Assembly (NCBI GenBank): GCA_031548515.1
Contig: JAVBRB010000022.1
Coordinates: 1 to 24,221 of the forward strand
Source of the DNA: UBA940 sp031548515
GTDB lineage: Bacteria; Bacteroidota; Bacteroidia; Bacteroidales; Rikenellaceae
Length of the DNA: 24,221 nucleotides
Direction of reading: 5' to 3'
Shown one piece after another: positions 7,851-15,810 of the stretch; positions within the stretch are counted from its first letter, which is position 1; every line of letters starts with the position of its first letter. A program made the translations under genes and the position numbers. The notes under the pieces are model-generated. The model ran no database searches, was not told the origin of the DNA, and saw nothing but the letters and a program-made list of their open reading frames with translations.

Positions 7851-9053
7851 TTATTTTGTAAAACGCAGTGCTATATCGCGGTCGGGCGCACGCTTTGCAT
7901 CATCGGCGCTTTCTGCAACCTCGGCATAGCCCTCGCCGAAGCCTTCGGTGGAGATGCGCTTTTTGTCGATGCCCGCTTTTTCAAAAGCGGTCGCGATGTT
8001 GGCGGCTCTCTTCTCGCTGATGGCAAAGTTCAGGGCATTCGTTCCGGTCTTGTCTGCGAATGCTCCGACCAGAACCTTCACGTCCGGATAGTTTTTTAGC
8101 AGCGATGCGAGTTCCTGCACCTGTTTTTCGGCGCCGGCCGTCAGATCTGTCGCGCTGTTGTGTTCGAAACCGATGCCGGGAAACTCGAACCAAACGGTTT
8201 TACGCTGAGCTTCGGTGGCATTATTGAACTTGTTCGAGTCCAGGTAAGCCTTGATATTACAGGACATCGCATCTTTGCAGACGGTCACAGGCTGACCGTC
8301 GAGAGTCCTTTTCTTTTCGATGGGCATTTTGACTTCAGGCTCCGCGGCCTGCGGAACCTCGACCACCTGTTCGGTCACAACCAGCAGTTCTTCGGTTTTC
8401 TTTTTGCGGTCGCACGACCTCCACCACAGCAGGACCATCGTGATCAGGATTATAAGTGCCAGCCACAGCAGCCATTCCGAGCTTTTTTTCTTTTTGGTGT
8501 CGGTTATGGCTGTGTTTTTTTCCGTGATACCTAAGGTTGAAGCCAGTCCCAATTCGTCCACGACGGTAGAGGGAATGTCGCGGCGCAGTTCCTCTCTTTC
8601 AATTGCCAGGTCGGCCAACATATCGACGTAAAGTCTGCCCTGCGCGGCCTTTTCACCCAGATAAGCGGCTATGGTGCCGGCTATCCAGTTGGTGAGGCGG
8701 TTTGTGTGTTCTTTTTGAAGTCCCGACCGGGCGGCCGCAGTAGCGTAGAAGCGGGGGTTTTCGACCCCGATCAGTTGGTTTTCCAGTCGGACTCCGATGT
8801 TTTTACCGTCGAAGATCCCGTCGCCTTCCCATATCCTGCCGTATTCTTCATGCATCCTGAGTTTTCCGGCCTCTTCGATGATATTGCGGATCTCGGGGGT
8901 ATCCCCTTTCTTAAGTGCCCTTGCGAGCAGAGAGGGGAGGATAATGTCCACGCCTGCCGAAACTTTCTGTTCGGTTTCGTTCAGGGTAGTTGCAGCCATA
9001 GCGATCACTTCCGGCTTGACGAGCAGCATGATCGATTCGTAAATTTTTGCCAT
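7851..9053 (-). CDS. DUF937 and OmpA-domain envelope protein
   Basis: 400 aa from the ATG at 9053 (an upstream in-frame TTG at 9083 is less likely). Residues about 1-175 resemble DUF937, a helical domain of unknown function. A single hydrophobic segment follows at about 193-211, with basic residues on both sides. The C-terminal 290-400 is an OmpA/MotB-like peptidoglycan-binding domain, with the LNFAISEKRAANI helix and ending ALRF. With no signal peptide, the mid-protein segment probably anchors it in the inner membrane with DUF937 in the cytoplasm and the OmpA domain in the periplasm (inference). Monocistronic with its own terminator. Exact function unknown. Confidence 0.85.
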   Translation of the reverse strand: MAKIYESIMLLVKPEVIAMAATTLNETEQKVSAGVDIILPSLLARALKKGDTPEIRNIIEEAGKLRMHEEYGRIWEGDGIFDGKNIGVRLENQLIGVENPRFYATAAARSGLQKEHTNRLTNWIAGTIAAYLGEKAAQGRLYVDMLADLAIEREELRRDIPSTVVDELGLASTLGITEKNTAITDTKKKKSSEWLLWLALIILITMVLLWWRSCDRKKKTEELLVVTEQVVEVPQAAEPEVKMPIEKKRTLDGQPVTVCKDAMSCNIKAYLDSNKFNNATEAQRKTVWFEFPGIGFEHNSATDLTAGAEKQVQELASLLKNYPDVKVLVGAFADKTGTNALNFAISEKRAANIATAFEKAGIDKKRISTEGFGEGYAEVAESADDAKRAPDRDIALRFTK

Positions 9054-9693
9054 ATGCGTAATTTTTAGAGGTTTATTTTGCAATTATCACAGACAACTTC
9101 CGTACCATTTCCGGCAAGGCTTGATGAATATCTTTGCGCTATCCGCACTTTTTCCATCATGCGTGCTTACAGTGGCCCTGGCATGTGCGGAAAGATGTTG
9201 CAAAACCGGAATCCCGGAATTCATGATAAAAAAACGTACTGCTTCTTTTTTCCGCGCATAATCCTATTCCGGCTGCTTCAGGAATGCGCGCAATTGTTGT
9301 TTTGCCGGCCTGTGCGATGTGCGAATTCTGTAAACTTTCGTTGCAAATCCGGAATTTTTTACGCTGGCTGTGTGGTAATTGTATTTTAGTTTTTATTTTT
9401 ACAACTACGGAATGCAGTGTTTCGCCTCTTCTGGATCGGATTGGCCGGCCTGTTTTCATGGTTTTGGTAGCATTTGCGATATTCCGGCCGTGCCGGTATG
9501 AGAATTACCTCAGTTGTCTTTATCCTGCGCACAGTTTTGCGGCACTGGCAAGGCTTGATATTAATGACCTGATTTTAATGATAATGATTCGATAATTACC
9601 TTCCTCGCGAGAGGCTCCATCAGCTTCCGGCTGACGGTCGGCGCTCGGACGGAGATTTTTTTAAAATAATTCAAACTTAAATCCAATAATTTT
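9054..9693. other. 640-base stretch without a credible gene
   Basis: Lies between the divergent OmpA-domain gene and the outer-membrane protein gene. Short open frames exist on both strands but none has a recognisable product. It contains GGCAAGGCTTGAT twice (9113-9125, 9547-9559), TTGCAAA-A/T-CCGGAAT twice (9198-9212, 9341-9355), and five copies of CCGGAAT or its complement. A hairpin-like TCAGCTTCCGGCTGA followed by a T7 run lies at about 9629-9661. A weak promoter-like TACCTTCC sits at 9597-9604. It could hold a small RNA or a decayed gene; I cannot tell which. Confidence 0.4.
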
Positions 9694-10707
9694 ATGAAAA
9701 TCGGGAAATATATTCTTGCCGGCCTGCTCGTGGCGGCCGTGGTCCTGCCCGTCTCCGCACAGGACAAACAGTACGATGTAAAACTGACCGTGTATTCGAA
9801 GGAAGATCAGGCTAAGGCCAAAGCGGACGGGAAGGAGTGCAAAAAGGGCGGGAAAGGCTACATTAGTGAACCCCGTGCGGATCGTAAAGCCGCAAAGGCT
9901 GAAAGATCGATTGCCCGCGCCGTTCCGGCCGAGCCTGTAAAGATCGAGCCTGCAGAGTCCGGTAAGCCATATGTTTCGGTGCGTCCCGTGGAGGAAAAAC
10001 CCAAGCAGCCGGTACGTCCCCGCGAAAGCTACGACCCGGTAGTTGTTCCTGCCGGTGATAAGAAATGCGGTGAAGCATGTGATAAACCATGTTGCCGCGA
10101 CAAGGCATATGGGAAACACGCATTTCTGATGTCTCCCGGAGGAATGCCCATGTTCTGCTGCAACGCGCAGTACCGCGATTTCAACAGGACGATGTTTGCC
10201 GACTTTGCCGGCGACGCGTTTTATCTGGGAACTAATGTGCTGGCATATGCAGCCCTTGCTCCGAACATGAGTTTAGAATGGCGCCGCGACGAAAGCGTGG
10301 GTTTCCGCCTTGGTTTCGGCGGCTTCTACTGGCCTTGGGCCGGCGGCGAGAGCAGGGATAATACATACGGTTTCTGGGGTGCGCCCGAGGTGAGGTTCTA
10401 TCTCGGCCAGCAGAAAGCATGGTACGCAGGCCCGATGCTGCAGTTCGGTTACCTGGGGCGTTGTTTCGATAATTCCGCTTACGGCAACGAGCATTATGTG
10501 ACGGCTTCGGTCGGCGGAACTTTCGGTTACATGCAAAGGGTGAAACGTAATTTCGCTGTAGATTACAATATCGGCGTGGGTGTCTCGGGCATAGGTTACT
10601 ACGATGGACGCGATGCCAATCCCGGCACCGACTGGAAGTGTGCGTTCTCGCTCACCAATATAGGTATCTCGCTGGTATGGCAGGCCTGCAACAAGCCTTT
10701 GAAGTAA
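9694..10707 (+). CDS. Secreted outer-membrane beta-barrel protein, DUF3575-like
   Basis: 337 aa. Signal peptide 1-23 (hydrophobic core ILAGLLVAAVVLPVSAQ, likely cleavage after SAQ). Residues 24-120 are charged and Lys/Pro/Glu-rich with no fold evident; then a cysteine cluster (C125, C129, C133, C134, C155, C156). The C-terminal half, about 175-337, looks like a DUF3575 barrel: TNVLAYAALAPNMSLEW at the start, WGAPEVRFYL in the middle, alternating Gly/aromatic strands, and an aromatic final strand NIGISLVW. Such proteins are often near Bacteroidales fimbrial genes, but none is seen here. Followed by a strong terminator at 10749-10780. The extended Cys-bearing N-terminal region is unusual. Family assignment is moderately sure. 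Confidence 0.75.
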   Translation: MKIGKYILAGLLVAAVVLPVSAQDKQYDVKLTVYSKEDQAKAKADGKECKKGGKGYISEPRADRKAAKAERSIARAVPAEPVKIEPAESGKPYVSVRPVEEKPKQPVRPRESYDPVVVPAGDKKCGEACDKPCCRDKAYGKHAFLMSPGGMPMFCCNAQYRDFNRTMFADFAGDAFYLGTNVLAYAALAPNMSLEWRRDESVGFRLGFGGFYWPWAGGESRDNTYGFWGAPEVRFYLGQQKAWYAGPMLQFGYLGRCFDNSAYGNEHYVTASVGGTFGYMQRVKRNFAVDYNIGVGVSGIGYYDGRDANPGTDWKCAFSLTNIGISLVWQACNKPLK

Positions 10708-10748
10708 GAACTGCTCAGAGCGGCGGAAGCCGTGAAGGCAAACCGCAT

Positions 10749-10780
10749 ATCCCCGGGCCATATGGGTCCGGGGATTTTTT
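10749..10780 (+). terminator. Rho-independent terminator after the outer-membrane protein gene
   Basis: An 11-bp stem ATCCCCGGGCC / GGTCCGGGGAT with one G-U pair and a five-base loop, followed by TTTTTT. Confidence 0.9.
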
Positions 10781-10867
10781 CTATGAATATCTGTCGGAAT
10801 GCTTTTATACCATCGCGATAAAGGCGGGGAACCGGAGAAAAAATTTGTTGTCGCCGGGGAAGAGGCC

Positions 10868-10899
10868 TTTGTGTATCTCCACATTTATTACTACCTTGG
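10868..10899 (+). promoter_or_regulatory. Promoter of coaD-lpxD
   Basis: TTTG at 10868-10871, a 20-base spacer, then TACCTTGG at 10892-10899, one base from the Bacteroidetes consensus TAnnTTTG. Transcription would begin near 10905, about 20 bases before the coaD ATG. Confidence 0.6.
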
Positions 10900-10925
10900 C
10901 GGTCCGATAAAACATCCTTATTCCA

Positions 10926-11396
10926 ATGGAAAAAATCGCGCTTTTCCCCGGATCGTTCGATCCTTTCACACTGGGACATCTGGCCATTGTGGTACGCGGG
11001 CTTACGATGTTCGACCGCATACTGGTAGGAGTAGGCAACAATCCCGAAAAACGCAGCCTGCTTGCGCCGCAGCACCGTGTGAATCTCATCGACGATGTTT
11101 TCGGCGGCAATCCGCGTGTCGATGCGACGCTGTACGAAGGGCTTACAGGCGACTTCTGCCGTCAGAGGGGCATCAGCCACATTCTGCGCGGCATACGCAA
11201 CACCTCGGACTTCGAATACGAACACACGATGGAAATGGTCAACACACGTATGTACCCCGAGATCACCACTGTTTCGATTTTCACGCCTGCCGAATATATT
11301 TCAGTTTCGTCGAGGCTCGTGCGCGAGATAATCACAATGGGAGGAGACCCGTCGCTGTTCCTGCCCGACGGGATCGATATCACGAAATACCTTTAA
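10926..11396 (+). CDS. coaD: Phosphopantetheine adenylyltransferase
   Basis: Transfers AMP from ATP to 4'-phosphopantetheine, giving dephospho-CoA, the penultimate step of coenzyme A synthesis; cytoplasmic. 156 aa, typical length. Nucleotidyltransferase motif PGSFDPFTLGH near 8-18 (the TxGH-type His), basic loop LRGIRNTSDFEYE near 88-100, and C-terminal ISVSSRLVREI, the family's nucleotide-binding SSxxVRE motif. ATG at 10926 directly precedes the conserved EKIALFPGSFDP start. lpxD follows after 17 bases, so the two are likely cotranscribed. Confidence 0.97.
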   Translation: MEKIALFPGSFDPFTLGHLAIVVRGLTMFDRILVGVGNNPEKRSLLAPQHRVNLIDDVFGGNPRVDATLYEGLTGDFCRQRGISHILRGIRNTSDFEYEHTMEMVNTRMYPEITTVSIFTPAEYISVSSRLVREIITMGGDPSLFLPDGIDITKYL

Positions 11397-11413
11397 CCCC
11401 ACCAGATAAAACC

Positions 11414-12445
11414 ATGCAGTTTACAGCTGAACTTATAGCCGGATTCCTCAAGGGGGAAGTCGTAGGCGACAAGAACGCGACGGTCAGCGACTTCGCCAAA
11501 ATAGAAGAAGGCCGCCCGGGCGCACTTTCTTTCCTTGCCAACCCGAAGTACGAGCACCACATATACGATACCCGGTCCACGATAGTGATCGTCGATAAAA
11601 AATTCGAACCGGCCTCGCCGGTAAAAGCCACGCTTATCAAAGTGGATGATCCGTATGCGGCTTTTGCATCGCTGTTGAGGCTCTATGACGAGAATCGTCC
11701 GCGTCCGAAAGGTGTCAGTCCCCGAGCGTCTATAGCCGAAGGCGTCGTCCTCGGCGAGGATTGCTACGTCGGCGATTTCGCAGTGATCGAGAGCGGCACG
11801 TCGATAGGCGACAGATGCGCTGTTTATCCGCAGTGCTACGTCGGGCCTGGCGTTGAGATCGGCAACGGCACGACGCTGTACGCCGGGGTGAAGGTCTACG
11901 GCCAGTGCGTGATAGGCGGCGGCGTGACGATCCATGCCGGAGCCGTGATCGGAGCCGACGGATTCGGTTTTGCTCCCGATGGCGGTGGGGTCTACGAAAA
12001 GATACCGCAGTTGGGCAACGTGGTGATCGAGGATAATGTCGAAATCGGCGCGAATACCTGTATCGACCGCGCCACGATGGGATCTACCGTCATCCGTCAT
12101 GGTGTGAAGCTCGACAATCTGATACAGGTGGGCCACAACGTGGTCATCGGGCATGATACGGTTGCTGCGGCGCAGTTCGGCATCGCGGGAAGTTCGAAAG
12201 TGGGCGACAATTGCATGTTCGGCGGACAGGTAGGCATAGCAGGGCACCTGACGATAGGCAACAACGTCAAAGCCGCTTCGCAGAGCGGTATCTCGAACGA
12301 TATTCCGGACGACAGCGCGATCATGGGAGCGCCTGCCATGCCGGGGATGAAATTCCACCGTTCCAATGCGGTGTTCCGCAATCTGCCTGATTTGAGCATG
12401 CGTCTGTCGAATCTCGAAAAAGAGGTCCGCGGGCTGAAGAAATAA
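11414..12445 (+). CDS. lpxD: UDP-3-O-(3-hydroxyacyl)glucosamine N-acyltransferase
   Basis: Adds the second acyl chain in lipid A synthesis, using hydroxyacyl-ACP. 343 aa from the ATG at 11414. N-terminal uridine-binding domain about 1-100 (with GALSFLANPKY at 36-46); left-handed beta-helix of hexapeptide repeats about 103-310; GADGFGFAPD at 180-189; catalytic His in QVGHNV (H241); C-terminal coiled helix FRNLPDLSMRLSNLEKEV. Second gene of the coaD-lpxD unit. Its presence supports a Gram-negative, lipid A-producing host. Confidence 0.97.
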   Translation: MQFTAELIAGFLKGEVVGDKNATVSDFAKIEEGRPGALSFLANPKYEHHIYDTRSTIVIVDKKFEPASPVKATLIKVDDPYAAFASLLRLYDENRPRPKGVSPRASIAEGVVLGEDCYVGDFAVIESGTSIGDRCAVYPQCYVGPGVEIGNGTTLYAGVKVYGQCVIGGGVTIHAGAVIGADGFGFAPDGGGVYEKIPQLGNVVIEDNVEIGANTCIDRATMGSTVIRHGVKLDNLIQVGHNVVIGHDTVAAAQFGIAGSSKVGDNCMFGGQVGIAGHLTIGNNVKAASQSGISNDIPDDSAIMGAPAMPGMKFHRSNAVFRNLPDLSMRLSNLEKEVRGLKK

Positions 12446-12535
12446 TTATGGGTTTCGGGTTATGAGTTCCCTCCATTTTGGGGAATGGCGCGAAGCGGCG
12501 GAGGTGGTTTTAATCTGCATTTTTTCAACTGTAAA

Positions 12536-13114
12536 TTGTCTAGAAAGGTCATAATGGGCATAGACCCGGGTACTACCCGTACCGGCTACGGGGTGTTGGA
12601 GGTCGATGGAAACCTTTTGCGTCCCCTTGCTTTGGGCGATATCGACCTGCGCAAGGTGCGCGATCCTTACCAGAAACTCGCCATTATCTTCGAGCGTACA
12701 TGTCAGTTGGTAGACGGTTACCGTCCCGACGAAGTGGCCTTGGAATCGCCGTTTTTCGGCGAGAATGTCCAAAGCATGCTCAAGCTCGGGCGCGCCCAGG
12801 GTGTAGCGATGGCTGCGGCCTTGAGTCGGGGCGTAGATGTTTTCGAGTATGCTCCGCGCCGCGTCAAGCAGGCCATTACCGGACAGGGTGCGGCTGCTAA
12901 GGAGCAGGTGGCCGCACTGCTGAAGAGTATACTTGGCATCGAATACGATCTGAAAAGGCTCGATGCTACGGATGGTATGGCTGTTGCGCTGTGCCATTAT
13001 TTTATGACCTCGTCGCGCATTCCCGCTTCGAGATGCGTTTCGCGCAAAAAGAGCGGCGGCTCTTCGTGGGAAGATTTTCTTCGCCAGAACCCGGACCGCG
13101 AGATTAAGAAGTGA
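12536..13114 (+). CDS. ruvC: Holliday junction resolvase RuvC
   Basis: Endonuclease that cuts Holliday junctions delivered by RuvAB. RNase H-fold acidic residues, in this numbering: D10 in GIDPGT, E70 in ALESPFF, D143 and D146 in RLDATDG. Also NVQSMLKLGRAQGVAMAAAL, characteristic of the family. The start is uncertain: TTG at 12536 gives a family-like N-terminus MSRKVIMGIDPG and 192 aa; ATG at 12485 adds 17 residues without family resemblance; ATG at 12554 would cut into the first beta strand. Lies 90 bases after lpxD. The stop is followed by a further 33 in-frame sense codons ending in a motif like the RuvC tail. Confidence 0.93.
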   Translation: MSRKVIMGIDPGTTRTGYGVLEVDGNLLRPLALGDIDLRKVRDPYQKLAIIFERTCQLVDGYRPDEVALESPFFGENVQSMLKLGRAQGVAMAAALSRGVDVFEYAPRRVKQAITGQGAAAKEQVAALLKSILGIEYDLKRLDATDGMAVALCHYFMTSSRIPASRCVSRKKSGGSSWEDFLRQNPDREIKK

Positions 13115-13244
13115 CCGGTAAAACGGCTCATCGACCGGAGTCGGACAGTCGCCGTGAAACGGTGGCTCAGAAAAACGCAGGGGGAGAATTCGGGTCGCGA
13201 GATAAAAAACAAGTGACTATTGCGGTTTTTAAATAAAAGTTATT

Positions 13245-13252
13245 TATATTTG
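13245..13252 (+). promoter_or_regulatory. -7 element of the tRNA-Arg promoter
   Basis: TATATTTG fits TAnnTTTG. A TTG at 13220-13222 is placed roughly where the -33 element should be. Transcription would begin only a few bases before the tRNA. Confidence 0.5.
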
Positions 13253-13265
13253 TCCCCGCAAAGAA

Positions 13266-13339
13266 GGCACCATAGCTTAATTGAATAGAGCATCTGACTA
13301 CGGATCAGAAGGTTCCAGGTTTGAGTCCTGGTGGTGTCA
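13266..13339 (+). tRNA. tRNA-Arg (anticodon ACG)
   Basis: A complete cloverleaf of 74 bases: acceptor GGCACCA / TGGTGTC with one G-U pair; D stem GCTT/GAGC; anticodon stem TCTGA/TCAGA with loop CTACGGA (anticodon ACG, read as ICG after deamination); T stem CCAGG/CCTGG with loop TTTGAGT; discriminator A. CCA is not encoded. The gene is intact although a mobile element begins at its 3' end, as expected when the element restores the tRNA end on integration. Confidence 0.97.
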
Positions 13340-13345
13340 CTCCAG
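13309..13345. other. Probable attachment site (attL side) in the tRNA-Arg 3' end
   Basis: Integrase, base composition shift and tRNA 3' end meet here, the classic site for tyrosine-recombinase elements. The crossover core should lie in the T arm/acceptor part. I found no second copy of this sequence to the right within the window, so the far junction must be beyond 24221. Exact core limits cannot be set from one junction. Confidence 0.55.
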
Positions 13346-13346
13346 A

Positions 13347-13376
13347 AACGGTTTACAGAGATGTAGACCGTTTTTT
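13347..13376 (+). terminator. Terminator after tRNA-Arg
   Basis: An 11-bp stem AACGGTTTACA / TGTAGACCGTT with one G-U pair and a GAGA tetraloop, followed by TTTTTT. Confidence 0.88.
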
Positions 13377-13418
13377 GTTTGAGATACGGGCATAGTTTCA
13401 GGTGGTTTTGAACGGGTT

Positions 13419-13439
13419 GTTTAAACCAGTGTTTAAACC
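13419..13439. repeat. Two GTTTAAACC repeats upstream of the integrase
   Basis: GTTTAAACC occurs at 13419-13427 and 13431-13439, 12 bases apart and so roughly on one face of the helix, just before the integrase start. They may be arm-type recombinase sites or operators for the int promoter (inference). Confidence 0.4.
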
Positions 13440-13449
13440 GAAAAACACG

Positions 13450-14688
13450 ATGAACACAAGCATTTCAGTGGTACTGTACACCTCTAAAACGCTGTCTAAC
13501 GGCCAACATCCTCTAATGTTAAGGCTGACGAAAAACCGTAAACTTAAGTACATCAGCCTGCATTTATCCTTAAACCCTGAGTTTTGGGACTTCAACAAGA
13601 GCCGTCCTAAACGAAACTGTCCCAACAAGGAGCAGATAAACTCGCTCATAGACCAAAAGCTAAAGGAGTATCAGGAGCAGGTCATGGATTTCAAAACGAG
13701 CGACAAGGATTATACACTTCACACGCTTGTCAGAAAAGCATCCAAGACAACTGTTCGTCAAAATGTGGCTGACTATCTCGACATTTACATAGAGCGTTTG
13801 GTTGCTGAAAATCGTATAGGAAATGCCAAAACATTTAAGGAGTTAAGGACATCACTTACCAATTTTTGCAAGTCGTTGGATTTCTATTTCATCGACATGG
13901 ATGTGGACTGGCTGAAACAATACGAGCATTGGATGAGGACGGCCAAAAGCTACTCTGACAACACAATAGGCATCCGTTTCCGTTCATTGAGGGCGTTATA
14001 TAACAATGCAGTTTCAGACGGCCTTGTAAGAAAGGCAAATTACCCGTTCGACGAATTTAAGGTCAGCCAATTCAAAGAGCAGACCGCTAAAAGGTCAATC
14101 AGCAAGGAGCAAATAAAACGGATTATAGACCTCGACCCGTCCGAGTTGCAGGAGTACAAATATCCTACACCATTCCTCGCATTGGCGAAAGACCTGTTTT
14201 TGTTCAGCTATTTCAGTTGCGGGATCAACCTGACCGACATTCTGCACCTGACATATAAGAATGTTGCAGAGGGGCGGGTTACGTTCCACAGGCAGAAAAC
14301 GGGCAAGCTGATCTCGTTTCAGTTACAGCCGTTTGCGGAAGAACTGATAGAGAAATATCGCTCTCCATTTTGGACGCACGACGATTACATTTTCCCTGTC
14401 TTAAACTGTCAAATCCATATAACGGCAGAACAACAATACGGACGGGTGCAACGGGTGAATAAGCGGATAAACAAGTACCTGAAATTGATCGGGGAGCATC
14501 TGGAACTTCCGATAGCGCTTACCACCTATGTTGCAAGGCATTCATTTGCAACCGTATTGAAACGTAGCGGTGTCAGCACTTCGATAATTTGCGAATCATT
14601 AGGCCATTCGTCAGAGAAAGTAACTCAATACTACCTCGACAGTTTCGAGAATAGCCAGATAGATGATGCAATGAAAAATTTGTTGTGA
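13450..14688 (+). CDS. Tyrosine recombinase/integrase of the element
   Basis: Catalyses integration and excision at the tRNA-Arg site. 412 aa from the ATG at 13450; a GTG at 13402 is in frame but less like the usual MNTSxSVxL start of Bacteroidetes integrases. N-terminal arm-binding domain about 1-90; core-binding helical domain about 100-205; catalytic domain about 215-405. Catalytic residues: K283 in the beta hairpin, R363 and H364 in YVARHS, H386 in LGHSS, and nucleophile Y395. The first catalytic Arg is replaced by C257 (FSCGIN where others have YARGMS), and the His of HxxR is Y360. IntDOT of CTnDOT is known to lack the first Arg too, so this is probably an active variant. Adjacent to its target tRNA. 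Confidence 0.95.
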   Translation: MNTSISVVLYTSKTLSNGQHPLMLRLTKNRKLKYISLHLSLNPEFWDFNKSRPKRNCPNKEQINSLIDQKLKEYQEQVMDFKTSDKDYTLHTLVRKASKTTVRQNVADYLDIYIERLVAENRIGNAKTFKELRTSLTNFCKSLDFYFIDMDVDWLKQYEHWMRTAKSYSDNTIGIRFRSLRALYNNAVSDGLVRKANYPFDEFKVSQFKEQTAKRSISKEQIKRIIDLDPSELQEYKYPTPFLALAKDLFLFSYFSCGINLTDILHLTYKNVAEGRVTFHRQKTGKLISFQLQPFAEELIEKYRSPFWTHDDYIFPVLNCQIHITAEQQYGRVQRVNKRINKYLKLIGEHLELPIALTTYVARHSFATVLKRSGVSTSIICESLGHSSEKVTQYYLDSFENSQIDDAMKNLL

Positions 14689-14692
14689 GAAA

Positions 14693-14756
14693 GCAGGGAC
14701 GAACTTTGTAAAAGGGGTTTATATAAGACCCCTTTACAAAGTCTGTCCTGCATTTT
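14693..14756 (+). terminator. Long hairpin H1 after the integrase
   Basis: A nearly perfect stem of about 23 bp: arms 14693-14718 and 14728-14751, containing ACTTTGTAAA/TTTACAAAGT and GGGGT/ACCCC, with apical TTATATAAG and base GCAGG/CCTGC. Followed by ATTTTCTTTATAT, a moderate T-rich tail. First of three related hairpins in the element, the others being at 18635 and 23883. Confidence 0.75.
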
Positions 14757-14819
14757 CTTTATATAGTTATCTATATGTAAGTCAATATTTCGTAATTTCG
14801 ACCTCATAAATATAGCCTT

Positions 14820-15785
14820 ATGGAAGAACAGCTAAACGAACATCAGGAAGAACGATTTTACAGTCAAGTAACGACGGAATATTTTACTAAATGTCTGCCC
14901 CTGTTGGAGCGATACTTCGGCATCACAGCTGGCTATTTCCATGAAGAACTCAAAGCAAGCAAATGTCTTGAGCCATACAGAACAGAGGAACAACCTAATA
15001 TCGTAAGATATAAGGTTAAAAAGGATTGCAATTTGACGCTAAAATTTGACACCCTTAATGTCGAAGATTACTTAGAGATAGTCGAAGAATACAATCCCCT
15101 TTCTCCGTTATTGGTGGAAACCATTTTACTTGTCGCATACTGCATCCGAGAGCGTAAATATGACGAGGCATATTACAACGATCTTTTTGAGAATTACAAA
15201 TGGGACACTTACCAAAGCGAATGGGCGAAACTTTATCTGTTTATAGATGAAATGGAGCAGAGGGAGAACAAACGAGCCGAGAAGAACACGACTCCCAACA
15301 CCTCTATAACCATCCAAACCAATGCAGGGATGAAGGAGAGGATAGTAGTTGAAAATACTGATAATTGGCTATTTAGGCTTATTAAAAAGGAAGTTTCAGA
15401 CTACTTCCCGATCCAGTCTGTTGAAGATGCCCAACAAGACATGGAATCACGTAAACCGAGGACAGGAGCGAAAAAGGCCAACCCATTCTATCACGCCGTA
15501 GTCCACGGCATTTATAGGATGTTGCATGAAGAAAACGCCATACCTGACGAGTTTGACGCCCCAAACGAACTATGTGAGTTTATATATAGATTTACACGTT
15601 TCACTGACTGTTATCCTCATACAAGTTCATACGGGCATCCTGAAATATTCGAGCCAGACCTAATACGTGCTGCCATTGGCTATCTGAAAGGGCGAGCATC
15701 TAAAAACATATTACCAAAATTCAAACAGATAGCGTTGCCAGAACTTATTCTCGGACAGGATTTCGAGTTTAGAGATTTATTCTGA
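14820..15785 (+). CDS. Unrecognised protein, 321 aa
   Basis: I do not recognise a family. It is acidic and hydrophilic, without signal peptide or membrane segment, and seems helical. Points to note: an aromatic N-terminal part (about 10-40), a Tyr/Glu-rich middle, a TNAGMKERIVVENTDNWLF stretch near 170-190, and a conserved-looking FYHAVVHGIYRML block near 222-234. ATG at 14820; a weak -7-like TAATTTCG lies at 14793-14800. Monocistronic between hairpin H1 and a strong terminator at 15811-15843. Its place next to the integrase suggests a maintenance or regulatory role for the element, but that is position only. Confidence 0.75.
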   Translation: MEEQLNEHQEERFYSQVTTEYFTKCLPLLERYFGITAGYFHEELKASKCLEPYRTEEQPNIVRYKVKKDCNLTLKFDTLNVEDYLEIVEEYNPLSPLLVETILLVAYCIRERKYDEAYYNDLFENYKWDTYQSEWAKLYLFIDEMEQRENKRAEKNTTPNTSITIQTNAGMKERIVVENTDNWLFRLIKKEVSDYFPIQSVEDAQQDMESRKPRTGAKKANPFYHAVVHGIYRMLHEENAIPDEFDAPNELCEFIYRFTRFTDCYPHTSSYGHPEIFEPDLIRAAIGYLKGRASKNILPKFKQIALPELILGQDFEFRDLF

Positions 15786-15810
15786 CGTTCATATAGTAAA
15801 ACACCTTTGA

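Noticed and set aside
9157..9595. Open frames of about 100 codons on both strands in the gene-free region
   Set aside because: No family likeness, poor amino acid composition for real proteins and no fitting promoter. Left as unexplained non-coding sequence.
10799..11413. A long in-frame extension of lpxD reaching back to 10799
   Set aside because: It overlaps the whole of coaD, which has clear motifs; the ATG at 11414 is the family start.
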